Positions 1 to 10,613 of a stretch of DNA of 64,000 bases are shown piece by piece. The position numbers and the translations under genes were made by a program. The number at the start of each line of letters is the position of its first letter. Position 1 is the first letter of the stretch. The notes under the pieces were generated by a model. It did not search any database. It was not told the origin of the DNA and saw only the letters and a program-made list of their open reading frames with translations. The stretch is from Diplosphaera chodatii (Eukaryota; Chlorophyta; Trebouxiophyceae; Prasiolales; Stichococcaceae), in assembly GCA_032358165.1 (NCBI GenBank), contig JAALGY010000033.1, positions 62,001-126,000 on the forward strand, given 5' to 3'.

Positions 1-273
1 ACTGAGGAAAGCCAACAGTCGGCAGCTGCACCTGCGAATACACTGCCGCTCCAGCTGCCGGCAGCCAGCCGCCCTGATGACGACGCCGCCTGCCTAGCGA
101 CGTCCGCAGGCGCCATCGATGTAGAAGCTTCGTCTCGGGCCTGCGATCGGCCCAGCCTGCTTCCAGCAGATGTGGAGGCACTCGCCACCGACAGGTGCGA
201 GCGACCTTTGTTCAGCCTGCGATCCTGCCTGCTGTGGCGGCAGCGGAGAGCGTCGGCAATGTCCTTCGTTACA
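1..273 (+). CDS. Possible exon of a gene entering from the left edge
   Basis: Frame 1 is open from the window edge to a stop at 271-273. Its translation is rich in Ala, Asp and Leu, with a stretch ending SLLPADVEALATD. A GT donor follows CAG at 194/195, so the real exon may end there. I recognise no domain and see no start codon, so this may equally be 3' UTR or chance. The TAZ gene begins 460 bases downstream on the same strand; a link between the two cannot be shown. Confidence 0.2.
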
Positions 274-737
274 TAGGCACATGCAGATTGCATGCCGTGC
301 GTTGGTCCTCATGTATACGGGCAGGCCGACCTGTTGCTGGCTGGGTAGCTGTGGTAGCAGCCGGCACGGTGGAACAGCGTATTGACAACACATAGGCAGC
401 CGACCTCGTATGTTTTTGACAGAAACAATCTGTTGACGGGCTTTGCGCATACTCCGCGCCACTGCGCGGCCATAGGGGTCGCCTTCACGCTGGCGACACC
501 TGCCGGGGCCGTACTTGCACTGCACGTGCCGTGAAGCCACGAACGCAACCCAGACCCGTTGTAGCCAGCCGTACCTTGCCACAACGCTGCACCCCGCCAC
601 ACGCAGCACGCGTCAGATACACTGAGGACCCAGGCCTTGTATGATAGGTGTGCTGTACGCCGTGCCCGTCCTGGCACATGCCGGTTTTACTGCTTTATGG
701 CACTGATCACGGAACCGCCCCCTGACTGACACTACTG

Positions 738-2035
738 ATGATGACCTCCCCCCAAGAGTATCCCGCAAATATCGTCCTTTTCTGGGGAGCAGCGCTTACG
801 ACGCACCGTAAAGCAAAGCCGTATGCTCACCGGAAGTTCGAGGCCGCCAGTTTGCAGCTCGCCACCTACCACCTGGTGTTCAAGTACCACTTCATTGACG
901 TGGCAACTGGAGTGAGTGCATGCAGGTGCCGCGCGCATGCGGAGCTGCTGCGGCAGCACTGGCTGCTGCTGTCGCTGCACTGGGCGGCGTGCGGCGGCGG
1001 CGGCGGCACCCGCGGCTGCCCTGCAGCGAAGGACGCCGCGGACTTATGGCCCTTCGGCCACGGCGGCTGCGCCTACGGCCGGGGTCTGTGGCGCCACATC
1101 CGCGACTGCCGCGGCGCCGCCTGCGGCAACGCCATGTGAGGCTCCGAGCACCCTCACGTGTCTGACCCTGCTGCCCCTGTTCGACCGGACGCTTTGCAGG
1201 CGTCACTAAAATCCAGCATGAATTAGCTTCGAGACTGCACCCTTGGCAACCTACGATCAGTCCGCTATCCTGATGTGATGAGCGTCTGGCCATCCGAAAA
1301 CAGGTGCCTGCCGACGCGGCAGCTGACGGCGCACTTCTGCGCATGCGCTGACGGGGCCTGCCCGCTGTGCGGGCCCGTGCGGCGGGCGCTCTCGCTGCTC
1401 AGCCGCCCGCCGCACCGCGCCAGCCGCCGGGTAGGCTGCGGAAACAGTGACTGTGACGCACGCTCAGACGTGTTTACAGTGTTGGCGGCGGCCCCTCCTG
1501 CGCACACTCGGCTTTGTGATGACCTGCCATGCATGGCGGCAGGTACTTGGCAGGAGCTGCCACAGCCAGGCTCCCACGGACAGCCAGCGCAACGGCCACT
1601 GACGATGCCGTGTCTGCTGTGCAGGCGAGCGCGGTGTGGCACAAGGCGAGGGCGTGCCCGCAGGTGGCGCTGCTGCGGCAGCTGTGCGGCGCGGTGGCGG
1701 CCGGGGAGGCCACCCTGGAGGAGGTCGCCCCCACGCGCTTCAACCTCGTGCGCCTCGTGCTGGTGGGTTCCACCCCGAGCCCCTGCCGGCACCGTTTCGA
1801 CCCCGCCTGGCGACGCATTGCACCGCTTGGCAGCAGCGGCATCAGCAGCAAGGTCCGAAAGTGCTTGGTGCTGCAATGTGCCTCCACCAAACCCCATGCA
1901 CAGGGGTGATCAGGCTGCCCGCCTCCAATGCAGGATGACATGCACAGGACAGCGGCAGCACGCGACGACGGCAGCGAGTGCCCGCACTCCCCCTGCATGT
2001 CCGCCGCCTCCAGCAACACCATGTGCTACTCGTGA
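738..2035 (+). CDS. TAZ-type zinc finger protein, 254 aa
   Basis: Exons 738-1135, 1304-1430, 1625-1762 and 1934-2035 join in phase (765 nt). The TAZ fold binds zinc and is usually a protein-protein interaction module in p300/CBP-like acetyltransferases and plant BTB-TAZ adaptors. Visible here: LLRQHW, then HGGCAYGRGLWRHIRDC-x4-C (end of exon 1), CLPTRQLTAHFCAC (exon 2), CPLCGPVRR, and a final C-x4-C (ECPHSPC) in exon 4, giving the repeated HCCC ligand order. No acetyltransferase or clear BTB domain is encoded here, so this appears to be a stand-alone TAZ protein. The start is the ATG at 738; the first 50 residues are not TAZ-like, so an unseen 5' intron is possible. It is convergent with HAP2. 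Confidence 0.75.
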
Positions 2036-3102
2036 CGGCGGCCCAGACCACCAGCTGCAGGGACAGCAAGAGCGGCCAGCAGCATGACGGGGTCCTCCCA
2101 ATGCCGGTGCCGGCAGCAGCCAGAGCGCAGCAGATCAGCACCTGCCAGGCAGCGCAGCACATGTCAGCGACTTAACACCAACCAAGAGCACGCAGCCAGG
2201 AGCAAACAGCGGTCGCACAAGCAAAGGCAGGAGCAGACAGCGGCTGTCAAATCCTGCAAGTGGCAGAGGCAACATCCAAGGGGCATCAAGTACATAGGAC
2301 TGCACTGCACAATGCAGCCAACTTCTGGGTCGTGCACGGCAGCATTGCAGCACAGCTGGCAGCAAGCAACCAGCCATCAGGCGTGCAGGGAGGCTGTGCA
2401 GCTTGGAAGACGGCACGAGAAGCAGCCTACAAGCCAGCTCATTGAACGGACCATATGCGATAGGTCAAAGTAGCCAGCAGCGGCGGCTGAGGCGGCTGCA
2501 CACTTTCGTGCAGCCTGGCGCTCTGGCTGGCATTTGCGATGGATTCGCAAAAGCACAGCACACTGCGAGATGACGCCGCCGCTGGGCTGGAAGCAACAGC
2601 TGGTTTTGTAGACATGCAGTAGACATCAGCGCTCAATCCAGGCATCGACGACGATGCCGCTTTTTATGTTTGGGCGCACTTGAACAGTTCGTTATCGATA
2701 TGGGTGTTGCAAAGGCTGCCAGAGATTTGCCACAGGTTCGGGATGAGGAAGCGTAGTATGTTGTACACCTGTGGCTATGCACGATGAGATTAGACTGGAG
2801 CACTTGAAACTGTGTGATCTTTTCCTGCTATTCATTGTGCGTAGCCTTTAGGGGCGGAACATCTCATTGCTTCATTGCTGCAACGGCAGAGACCCTCTGC
2901 TTTTCCGTTGCACACATTTGGGTGCAGCAGCTGCGACACACAGGATTTGCTGTTTTGCGGCAACAAGCTTTGCTTATGCAATGACCAGCTTTCAAGACAC
3001 ATACTGTGAATGGCGATGCTACAACTGGCTGCAATGCATGGGAGCTGTGCAGACGCCTCGCTTGTTTTGTGCCTGCCTTATCGCCCCACCTACCTTCCCG
3101 CG
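2036..3102. other. Convergent intergenic stretch, no gene seen
   Basis: This lies between the 3' ends of the TAZ gene and HAP2. It contains only short ORFs without domain or splice support. It presumably holds both 3' UTRs, but I find no clear algal TGTAA poly(A) signal on either strand. Confidence 0.5.
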
Positions 3103-6100
3103 TCACACTGCACCAGTGACATCACCCCAGTCCTGCGGCACCAGCTGCTGGGTTGAGGTATCGCCCGCGGCCGGCGGCGCTGCTTCCTGCTGCCTCTGCA
3201 CCTCATTGACATGTGGAGCGGGGTGCTGCGTATCTGTTGCATCATCACCTGCCGCCTGACTGCTAGTCGCTGGATGCGCTGCCGGCAGTCCAACCCGAGG
3301 CGCTGCTGGCATCTCACGGTGCACGGCTGGCAGGGCAACAGCTTGCGCCACAGCAGGAATCGCGCTTGAGCCGGCGGCCGTGTGCTGTGCAGCGGCAGGC
3401 ATCCGTGACGGCCGCAGCTCACCCACGCTCGGCGGCTGTCCCGGCTGCACAGCTGCTGGGTTCGCTGTTGTATGGGCGGCAGGGTGCAGGCGCGGCGTCG
3501 TCCCTGCTGACGCAGGTGCCCCTGGTGACGCCCGCATGGTCTGGGCAGCCGACCGCTGCGGCAGCGGCACCGGCGGCTGCTGCGGTGGCGGCCGCTGCAA
3601 GGTGGGCCGAGCGCCTGGCTGCTGCGGCGCGGGGCGCATGGTCCCTGCAGCGCCTGCCGCAGCCGGCATTGCACCGCCGGCTGCACATGCCATTGCTGCT
3701 GGCGGCAGCGTCTGAGCCAGCCGCGCTCGCTGCTGCTGCTGCTGCTGCTGCACTGCCCGCGGCGGCCCCGGCGGCAACGATGTTGCACCCTGAGCGTGCA
3801 TACCCGCCGCTGCCGGCAGGGTTGCTGGCACTCGACACTGCGGCGGCTGCTGCGGCCGCTGTTGCACTGCTGGCGGTGCACCGGCGCCTGCCGGGCGGGG
3901 CGCTGGCCCACCCTGGGGCGGCGCCTGGCCCCCCTGGGGCGGTCGTGGCGCCGCCAATCGCGGCGCGGGGTGCGGCATCAGCAGCGGCCTCGGGTCCTGC
4001 CCACTCTGGGGCGCTCTAGTCACCGGTGGCGGCTGCGAATGACATGCTTGTGTCATACGCCATATGCCAGCTTTGAACACTGAATGAGGTGGTGACGTGC
4101 AGGGGCAGAGCCAGTGACGAGCCGCACTCTGCTGCAGCAGTTTGTACGTCCTCAGCAATCTCGCAGCCCTCCCCGCAGAGCTTTGGACCCACCTCTGCGG
4201 CGCCTGCATGCCCGGCAGCAATGAGAGTCCCAGACGGCCGCGGGGGCTGCTCAGCGACCTTCGTGCTGGTGTCAATCCAGATCCCAGTCCGGTCGGCGCC
4301 CTGAGCCTTGCCTGCAGTGCCGACGCAAGCCACATCACCCTGGCCATGTCTCAAACCCTAAGCCAGCCGCCCAGCAGCTGACGGGCCGCCTCGCGCCCGA
4401 GGTGTCAGGCGCTTGGAATCTGCTATCACCTCGCTGACCAGGGGCTAAAAAAATGGCGCACCCCGGGTCTTGCCGCGCAGCCGCGCCCAGGCCGCCGCGC
4501 CGCCCGCAGCAAAGGCGGCCGCCGCCACCGCGGCTGCCGCCCTGCCGGTGCTCGCTCGGCGCTTGGGCGCTTGGTCCTGGGACCCCGCGCCGCCTCCTGT
4601 CCTTCCCGCTTCCACGTCCGACGCCGCCGCGCCCTGCTCTGCTGAGGCGGCGGCGGCGGCGGCCGGACCAGCAGTCGCATTGTCGGTCCCGTGGCTGCCA
4701 GTGGCCGTGCCGTTGGCGGTGGCAGCACCGGCAGGAGCGGCGGGCATGGCCTGGGTGGCAGGGGGCGTGAAGGCGCGGCTGGCGAGGGACACCGTCTGCG
4801 CCATGAGGTTCATCATCGCCGCCGTCTCGCCTGCAGTGTGATGTACCATAGTTGCAGCAAGGGTTGAGGGCCACAACACAGCTGCCCTCCGACCCCGCAT
4901 CAGCAATCTGGCAGTTGTGCATGACCAGTCCCAGCAGTTGAGCATACAGAGCGTCCGACTCTATAGATACCAGCCAGAGCACAGGCCAGCCAGACATGCC
5001 CAGGGCACACCCGACTTGCCGGTGTCCGCGCTTCCCGCTGCAGGGGTGCCCTTTCGTGGCCGCCGGCACAGCGCCGCGCAGCAGCACTCCAGGCACACCC
5101 CGACCCAGCCGCGCCAGAACGCCGTCCACACCAGCGCCGCTGCATCATGACGACTTGGTTCGTCAGCTACTGCACATATTCATCTCCAGCATCCTGACTT
5201 CATCGGTTGGCAAGTTGGCAGCACTGTCCAGATGCAGGTTGTGGTAGTTTCCCGCTGGCGAGGCAACACACTATGATGTGCATCTGGACATTGGGTCTGA
5301 TGGGCAGACGCATCAGCGCCAACATCTGAACATTCTGCAGTCTGCGAGCACACACTCTGATGAACACTACAGCTGAGGCACCCACCCAGCAGCAGCATGC
5401 CGACAACAAAGGCCAGCAGCCCGAAGAACTTGGACCAGCAGCGGTGCACAAGGATGCAGGACACCTGCGGGCGCAGGCCGTCTCAGTCAGGGGTACAAAT
5501 GTGGATGTTCAAAGTGCCAGCTAGGTTGGTTATGTCACATTACATTTCGACCAGGTTTTGGGCTACCCGCATTCTGAATGGCTCCACGTCCCGGCATTAC
5601 ATGTAGGCACAGCAGGCACCTGGAAGATGCTGGTGCACAGCGCGGAGCAGAAGTTGACGCTGATGCTGAAGCCGGCGCTTGCCGTCTCGTTGACCTGCAC
5701 TCGTAGCTCATAGCACGCTCAAACCTTGAAGTGCAGCATATCCGCATAAGCCAGCAGCAACTAACGCACACTCGTACGCAAGATGGGTCACTCGGTCGGG
5801 CAACGGACTGGAGCAGGTACAGTGAGGAGCCTCACGCTGGCGCCGGTGGCAGGGTTGCTGGGGGTGTCCTGGAACACCGTGGCGTTTGTGTAGAAGCGCA
5901 CCGCCCGCCTGTCCGTTACGGCATCCTGCAAAGTGGACACAGCAGCACTGTCTACACCTGATGTGTTGCCAGGCGTCTCTGCTGCTGCATCCACGACTGA
6001 GTGCTGTGCGCTGTGCGCTGTGCGCTGTGCTCAACAGCATTTAATGTGAGCGGCTGCGGTCTTCGACATCACACCAGCACATGCGCACAGCATGGAAGTG

Positions 6101-9100
6101 CACTGGGTATGGAAGCGTCCGACGAGTACAGGAGCTGCAGCAAGTCCGGTCAAGCGCCTCGCCAGGCGTGTTGCAGGGCTTGTCAATGGCGCAGCCCCCA
6201 CCTGGGAGTCGAACAGGGTAACGGCGCAGGCGTTGTCCTGCGCGGCGGCCGCGCTGGTCACGAACACGTCAAACACCAGGCGCGCCGCCCCGAGCGCCGC
6301 CATGCTGACGGACTGCGCCGCGATCGGCGCGACCGACCCCGTGCAGTTGGCGACCTGCAGCACACACCAGCCAGCCTGGCTGATGGGTCACATGGGAGAT
6401 CGCCATGGAGCACTGGTCAGGGTAGACGTCTGCGATGTGCATTAGAATGCAGGTTCCAGATTTCGGCGTGGTCACGCTACAGCAACGTCAGTCAGGCTGC
6501 ATGGGGATGCCGCCTGGGGCTGCAGACAGCCATTTCAGGAGGGCAAATACCGAGACGGTGAAGCTGGCGGCGATGCGGCCGGCGTTGGCCACGCCCACCT
6601 GCAGGTACCCCCGGTCCGCCAGCGCCTGGAACCCGCCGCACGACACGTTGGCGAACTGGCACACCTGCACACATCGTACAGCCTCATGGACAGCGCTTGC
6701 CATGCTGCCACCAGCAGGCTTGCATGTTCGCCTGACCAGGACATTGCTCGATCAGGATCGGCAGCAGCCTTGTCCCGGGGGCTGGCTGACTGCCCAGCTC
6801 CACATGGGCGTCATGGGTGGCTGTCTTGCCTTGCAATCTGAGCATGCCTGCACCCGGTGTGCTATCACACGATACGGTGACCTCAGGGCAGCACCTGTGC
6901 GCCGATGATGTTGCCGGGGGACCGGTTGGTGACCAGCTTCAGGTCGTCCGCCGCGACCGACAGCACCACCAGGCTGTTCGTCTGCGCCGCCACCGGCAGC
7001 GCCAGGAACAGCTGGCTGCTGCCGCCCAGCGCCCTGGAGAAGCCCTGCAGCGAGTTGAGGAGCTCGCGTGCCTTGATGTCGACTTGTTTACAGCAGGTGC
7101 AGCGCTGTGCAGTGCCTTCACTTGCAACCCACTTGCTGGTGACATGCTTCCTGACAACAGAGCATGCTGCAGCATCCGCTGGTTCTCGAACATTGCGTTT
7201 GCTATGAGAGGGCGGCCACACATTGACTGCCACCTGCTTCGTGTTGCTGACGCCGCCGCCGTAGCGGCTGATCATGTACAGCGGTGTCGTGCCAGCGGCG
7301 GCGCGCGCCCTGTCGGCGGCCGCCAGATCCGTCAGCTGGTTGCCCAGGCAGCTGCCCACCGGCCGCTTGCACGCATTCTGCAGTGTGTTCACATCTTTGG
7401 TCGACTTAGTGTGACGCTTTGACTGATCAAAAGGTGCGCACTGACATTGCTTGAGGCACACGACCTGGCAGTGCAAACTGCTGCACTGTCCGCATGACGA
7501 CTGTATTTCGCTGAGGGCATTGCAGCTGGCCAGCTGACTGTGAAGGTGTCAGACGCACCACTTGGTTGCGGAAGGCGACGAAGCCGGTGCCCACGGCGTC
7601 GCAGTCGTCGCCCGTCTCCGACACCAGAGCAGGCGGGACGACCATCCAGGCCGAGCGGTTGGCCTGCAGCGATGCCGCCGCGTCCTGCCCTGCAGCAGAC
7701 GCAAATGTAAATGAGCTTCTTGAAACTTTGCACACGTCCCGGATGCTCCGGCATGCTGCCTCGAGTGAGTGCAGGTAAGGATGCCTTCGAAACAGACTTG
7801 GCGCCATGTGGTACACCTGTGGGCGAGGGCACCATGAGGTACTTCCCGGTCACGTCCGGCCACGCCGTGTATGACGCCAGGTCCCCCAGCAGCGTCGCGC
7901 TGACAATCCCCTGCGCAACACATTGGTAGAGGCTCTTCATTTGACATAGCACGTATGGGCAAGCATCGGTGTCCATACAAAGTACAGCTGCTGGCATGTC
8001 AACCGTGCCAGCGGCCTGTGCTTGCAATAGTGATGTCAACATCCGTAGCAGCAGGTTATAGCAGGGCTGGCTTGCCTTGGCACTGAGGCCAACTGGAGAA
8101 GCTGGGCCCAGGGTCACGACATCTGTGTTGGTGGCGTTGCCGGTGCCACTGGCTGGCGATGTGACCGTGGCATTGATGCTGAAGTCGAGGGCGGCACCCT
8201 GAATGGTGTAGCCCTGCAGGAGAACATAGGCACATGGGCGCTTTCAACTGGGCGCAAGTCTCAGAGCACCAGCGGTGCGGCTGGGCACAGTGACCTGGTC
8301 GCAACCCAAGGTGCTGTGTTTAGAGCCTGCCCCTGGTGTTTGACATTGCATGATGTAACGCGGCACATGCCGCCGTCAGGCGGCCGGCTGCTGGGCATTG
8401 TGCAGGTACTGGCTGCAGTTCCTCCGCTCACCGCATACCACGGCGCGTCGTAGCGCAGGCAGCTGGCGGAGCCCGAGACGCCGTTGAACAGCGGGAAGGC
8501 GTCGAAGAAGGAGCAGTCCAGGTTGGCGCGCGTGGCCTGCCGGCACACAGAGAGCGCTGTCGGCTGATGTCGGCTTTGACGTTGCCGCGTGCTGGGTCTG
8601 CCACTGTGGACACGTCCGCATGACCGAGCGATGGGCACCCGCCAGCTGGCCGGAGAGTGCTGGGATGGACCCCCACAGTGATCCAGCAGGGGTCGTCAGA
8701 ACGCTGGCGGACATTCACAGCAGGATGCACGGGTGTGTGTGCCACCTGGGAGGCGGTGCCGCCGAAGGACGCGCTGAGGCTCTGGCTGAAGGTGCAGCTG
8801 CAGCAGAAGCCCTGCGAGTCCCTGCACTACTGCCAACTCTCAGCACCCCTCCTCTGCTTATCGCTCCATTCATGTCACGCGGCGCCTCGCCACCAGTGAC
8901 ACCAACTCGCACATGGAGGCAGGTCCATGCTCATTGGGTGCCTGCAGCGTTGACGTACTGGATGTGTTTGCCGGCAGAGTCCTTGAAGAAGCCGCAGGTG
9001 GGGCTCGCGGAGTTGGCGCCGTCGTTGCAGGTGACCCCGGTGTGCCCGCCCGTGCTGATCAGCGCCTGCAGGGCGCAGGCAGCACGATGGTTCTGGCAGC

Positions 9101-10112
9101 GGCTTGGGTGCTACCTGCACAGGCGCTGTCCGCATCAGAAGGGCGTCACAGTTGCGGACACATGAATAGGGGGATTGGAGACCAGTGGTAGGCCGGCAAG
9201 CTTGCTGCTGCCACCCGTTTTCATATGGACCGTAGAACACAGGGCACTTGAGTGGCCTGCAATTCAGTCGCACCTCGTACGGCTTGGCGTTGAACGAGCG
9301 GCTGTACAGCAGCGGGTATGTGGCGTACACCGGCGACTTGGCGAGCGTCACATTCAGCCCGCCGGCGATGTCGCGGCAGCCGCAGGTGGGGTCCGTGACG
9401 TAGTTGCAGCTGCAGGGGCACCTGCCGTCCTCGCTGCAACGCAGCATCGACGCCCTGTCATGTCGGACTGACGCAATATTCTACAGGATTTGCCGCAGCA
9501 GCCGCTAGACAGGAATGGACCATACCAGCTGCGGCATCAGTGGTGGAACACCCCGCAGGTGTGTGCACATCCTGCACTCCCTGCTGATCCCTGCTGATTG
9601 ACAGTACCAAGTGCAGACGTGTGTGCACAGCACGACGGACGGTGTGTTGGGAGCCGCCACCTGCCGACGCAGGGCACGAAGAACTGCAGGGTGGCCGTCG
9701 CCAGGCTGGCGCTTCCAGCCACCGCCAGCGTCACCACCAGCTTCTGCTGGCACGCCAGCGCGCCCGCCGCTGCCTGCACGGCATGAACAGAGATTCCTGG
9801 ACCGTCGTGCATGCGATCCACAGCTTTGACGACTACTGCACGGGCACAGGCGATGGTGCTGAGCAGATGCCGCACGTGTCATGCCAGCTGATACATCTGC
9901 TGTTGCTTTACTTGAACAGAACTTCCTTTACGAGGTTTTGAACGGTTGCAAATGGGCCTCACCGAGCCATCCGCCACGCAGGACTGCAGCTTGCTGCTGG
10001 ACACCACCGTTGCCTGCGCCGCCGCACGCCGCAGCAGCAGCGGGATCAGCAGCGGGAGGAGGGCCGCTGCCGCTGCGGGAGGCGGCCAGCGGCTGGAACG
10101 CGTCGAGCGCAT
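3103..10112 (-). CDS. HAP2: HAP2/GCS1 gamete membrane fusogen
   Basis: HAP2 is the class II-fold fusogen that merges gamete membranes. Exons read down from 10112-9963, 9773-9661, 9433-9274, 9065-8959, 8821-8746, 8536-8432, 8213-8076, 7910-7817, 7689-7562, 7377-7234, 7044-6895, 6664-6551, 6354-6202, 5925-5836, 5694-5620, 5464-5386, 5169-5020, then 4830. Signal peptide about 1-32; KLQSCVADG; paired cysteines near 111-210 with DSQGFCC at 178-184 and ATRANLDC at 203-210 (fusion-loop region); LLGDLASYT; NRSAWM; VAADDLKLVTNRSPG; RFYTNAT; HRCWSKF just before a transmembrane helix about 612-625; then a Cys cluster (CLECCCAALC) and RRPRKG. Motif order follows Chlamydomonas and Arabidopsis HAP2. A stop at 4447-4445 gives 803 aa. 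Alternatively a GC donor at 4473, exon 4311-4193 and exon 4032-3103 give 1,143 aa with a Pro/Gln/Ala-rich tail. I favour the long form because phases match and the last exon has no start of its own. Confidence 0.93.
6003..6030. repeat. Heptanucleotide minisatellite (GCTGTGC)4
   Basis: Four perfect tandem copies of GCTGTGC lie within the HAP2 intron between exons 13 and 14. It is simple repeat DNA with no coding role. Confidence 0.9.
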
Positions 10113-10613
10113 CTTACGTGTCCGGCTCGACCTGAGGCTGCTTGCGTTCTGCAGCAGTCTGCTGCCTTTCAAGGTGCGTAAAACACATCGACAAAGCCAT
10201 GTCTGGTCCAAACCATGTGACGCAGATTAGAGCTGCAAGCCGGAACCTTGAAATGTGAGGTGGAACCATGGTTGTCCTTAGGTATCGGTGCGTGCAAATG
10301 TTGCATCTGCAGGCTTGAGCTTGCGTGCTGCTCGAGAGAATGCTGACGGATTGTGTTCAGCCAGGTGTGCGAAGTCGCCACGCAACCTTTACAGCGTGTT
10401 TTCTGTACCTGCACTGCTGCAGATGCTTTCATGGGTGTTTGAAGATGTCTCAAACTGACGCAACGCAGTGCGCGTGCACAGGCATGCGAAGCGGCGTGCT
10501 ATGCAGTTCGCCCCCGCGAAGGTGATCAGTCACCCTGCCCTTTGGCATCCGGCATGATCCCGTCTGCGTGCGTTCAAGCGTTATGCTTCGCACTTGAGGT
10601 GCTGAGGGCTATC
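10113..10613. promoter_or_regulatory. Divergent intergenic region between HAP2 and the CNRIP1-like gene
   Basis: Two genes start outward from this roughly 500-base gap, so it should hold both promoters and 5' UTRs. I see no convincing TATA box or named operator. The right boundary depends on which ATG is used (10554 is also in frame). Confidence 0.5.
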
